Origin: CADEFX01 sp963840425
GTDB lineage: Bacteria > Pseudomonadota > Alphaproteobacteria > Rhizobiales > Hyphomicrobiaceae
Length of the DNA stretch: 64,000 bases
Reading direction: 5' to 3'
Assembly: GCA_963840425.1 (NCBI GenBank)
Contig: CAWIYZ010000002.1
Location: 62,001-126,000 of the forward strand
Positions within the stretch are counted from its first letter, which is position 1. Each line of letters starts with the position of its first letter. This document shows, piece after piece, positions 63,097 to 64,000 of the stretch. The notes beneath the pieces are model-generated. The model made no database searches and was not told where the DNA came from. It saw nothing but the letters and a program-made list of their open reading frames with translations. A program made the translations under genes and the position numbers.

Positions 63097-64000
63097 ATGA
63101 GACACGTACTGGGGGTGCTCGGCGTAATCGCCGCAAGCATATTGCTTGCAGTATCAGCGGCGATGAACTGGCGGTTCGGGTTCAGTCTCGGCAAGACCGA
63201 GATGGACGGGCAGATCTACGGCGCCGCAAGCGCCGCAGCCGACTGCTTCAAGGCGCTGGTTCCTTTCTTCTTCTTTGCCGCTATCCGTAATCGCATGTGG
63301 TCGCAGGCTGCCGCCTCGGCGGTGGTCTGGGTCGTCGTCACGGCCTACTCGCTGACGTCGGCGCTGGGCCATGCCGCGCTCAACCGGCTGGATACGGTCG
63401 GGCATCGCGCGGTCGAAGCTGCCACCTACAAGGACCTGCGCTCCGATCTGAAGCGCGCCGAGGACCAGGCGAGCTGGGTTCCCCAGCACCGTCCGGCCCA
63501 GGCCGTCCAGAGCGAGATCGACGGTCTGAAGAACCAGCGGGCATGGACCTGGACCAAGGGATGCACCGAGGTCAACGGCCGGTTCAACCGCGACTACTGC
63601 CAGCAGTTCCACACGCTGTCCTCCGAGCTGGCCTCGGCGGAGCAGGCCGTGGCGTTGAACAAGCGCATCGCCGAGATCAAGGCGGAGCTTGGCAAGACCG
63701 AGGGTGTGAGCGTGATGTCGGAAGCCGACCCGCAGGCCGCCGTCCTGGCCAAGCTGGCGGGCATCGTGTTGCCGGGCGTCAAGGTCGACGACGTGCAGAC
63801 GGCGCTGACGATTTTCGTGGCGCTTCTGCTCGAGGTCGGCTCGGCATTCGGCATGTACGTGGCCTTCGCGCATTGGAACCTGTACGAGCGGCGTGTGCCC
63901 GAGGCGCCGGAGATGCGTCCCTCGGCGGTGATCGTGGAGGCCCAACCTGCTCCGGCAGTCATTGTCGAAGCCAGGAAGCCGCAGGCGAGTGCCAACGACA
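63097..64000 (+). CDS. multi-spanning membrane protein with coiled-coil loop, 5' part (runs off the window)
   Basis: The ATG at 63097 gives MRHVLGVLGVIAASILLAVSAAMNWRFGFSLGK. Hydrophobic segments lie at the start, at KALVPFFFFAAI, at AAASAVVWVVVTAYSLTSALG and near the end of the visible part (TALTIFVALLLEVGSAFGMYVAFAH). Between the third and fourth is a charged, helical loop (YKDLRSDLKRAEDQASWVPQHRPAQAVQSEIDGLKNQ...LASAEQAVALNKRIAEIKAEL) with two Cys (TKGCTEVNGRFNRDYCQQ). It resembles hypothetical proteins of Bradyrhizobium-type genomes, but I know no function. It is open to the end of the window with a Pro/Ala-rich tail, and no frameshift is visible. Confidence 0.75.
   Translation, partial: MRHVLGVLGVIAASILLAVSAAMNWRFGFSLGKTEMDGQIYGAASAAADCFKALVPFFFFAAIRNRMWSQAAASAVVWVVVTAYSLTSALGHAALNRLDTVGHRAVEAATYKDLRSDLKRAEDQASWVPQHRPAQAVQSEIDGLKNQRAWTWTKGCTEVNGRFNRDYCQQFHTLSSELASAEQAVALNKRIAEIKAELGKTEGVSVMSEADPQAAVLAKLAGIVLPGVKVDDVQTALTIFVALLLEVGSAFGMYVAFAHWNLYERRVPEAPEMRPSAVIVEAQPAPAVIVEARKPQASAND

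Overview
The window is about 64 kb of GC-rich DNA from an alphaproteobacterium, most likely of the Hyphomicrobiales (Bradyrhizobium or Pseudolabrys-like). That placement is inferred from a nuo operon of proteobacterial type, tRNAs with encoded CCA, a double cold-shock-domain gene followed by a DUF192 gene, a rhizobial-type peptidoglycan-binding protein, and many ABC transporters with Tat-exported enzymes. The sequence is uneven in quality. From 0 to about 15.4 kb and from about 31.9 to 40 kb, many conserved genes carry single-base frameshifts. About 16.3-31.2 kb and 40.5-64 kb are nearly free of them. Genes in the noisy parts are given as one span with the breaks noted.

Region by region. 1-8.5 kb (minus strand): complex I genes nuoA, B, C, D, E, F and the start of G. 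Extra genes sit between them: a DHCW-motif cupin and an ABM-domain monooxygenase between nuoB and nuoC, a Uma2 nuclease-fold protein and a small membrane protein between nuoD and nuoE, and two small genes between nuoF and nuoG. Two identical-arm hairpin repeats lie between nuoC and nuoD. 8.7-15.4 kb: an anchored Pro/Ala-rich protein, tRNA-Asp, a Tat-exported amidohydrolase, tRNA-Val, a 72-residue SelW-like gene whose CxxU site is an in-frame TGA (a probable selenoprotein missed by ordinary ORF calling), an aldo/keto reductase remnant, an endonuclease/exonuclease/phosphatase-fold protein and a secreted caspase-like protein. 15.4-22.5 kb: gene remnants, then a polar amino-acid ABC transporter operon with a dialkylglycine-decarboxylase-like enzyme and an atypical alanine-racemase-fold protein. 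22.5-31.2 kb: DUF899, SDR, metallo-beta-lactamase-fold and beta-propeller proteins, then dienelactone hydrolase with a two-subunit molybdenum hydroxylase. 31.2-40 kb: remnants, a polyamine-type ABC transporter operon with an SDR, a ketopantoate-reductase-like protein, an M20 amidohydrolase and YidB.

40.3-46.3 kb: tRNA-Pro and a complete dipeptide-type ABC transporter whose genes lie in three groups on alternating strands. 46.5-51.4 kb: a NepR-like small protein, DUF192, cold-shock protein, glyoxalase, patatin and an M20 peptidase. 51.4-54.5 kb: two exported proteins built of repeated beta-sandwich-like units, one with a von Willebrand A domain. 54.6-62.4 kb: nitroreductase, flavin reductase, CitE-like lyase with a MaoC hydratase, NAD kinase, CutA, KDPG aldolase, 2-keto-3-deoxygluconate kinase, tartrate/D-malate dehydrogenase and a peptidoglycan-binding protein. 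The last kilobase opens a multi-spanning membrane protein that runs off the end.

Taken together the window encodes respiration plus scavenging of amino acids, peptides, polyamines and sugar acids, interspersed with decayed fragments of similar catabolic genes. The strongest unexpected signal is the SelW-like selenoprotein gene at 11828-12046.
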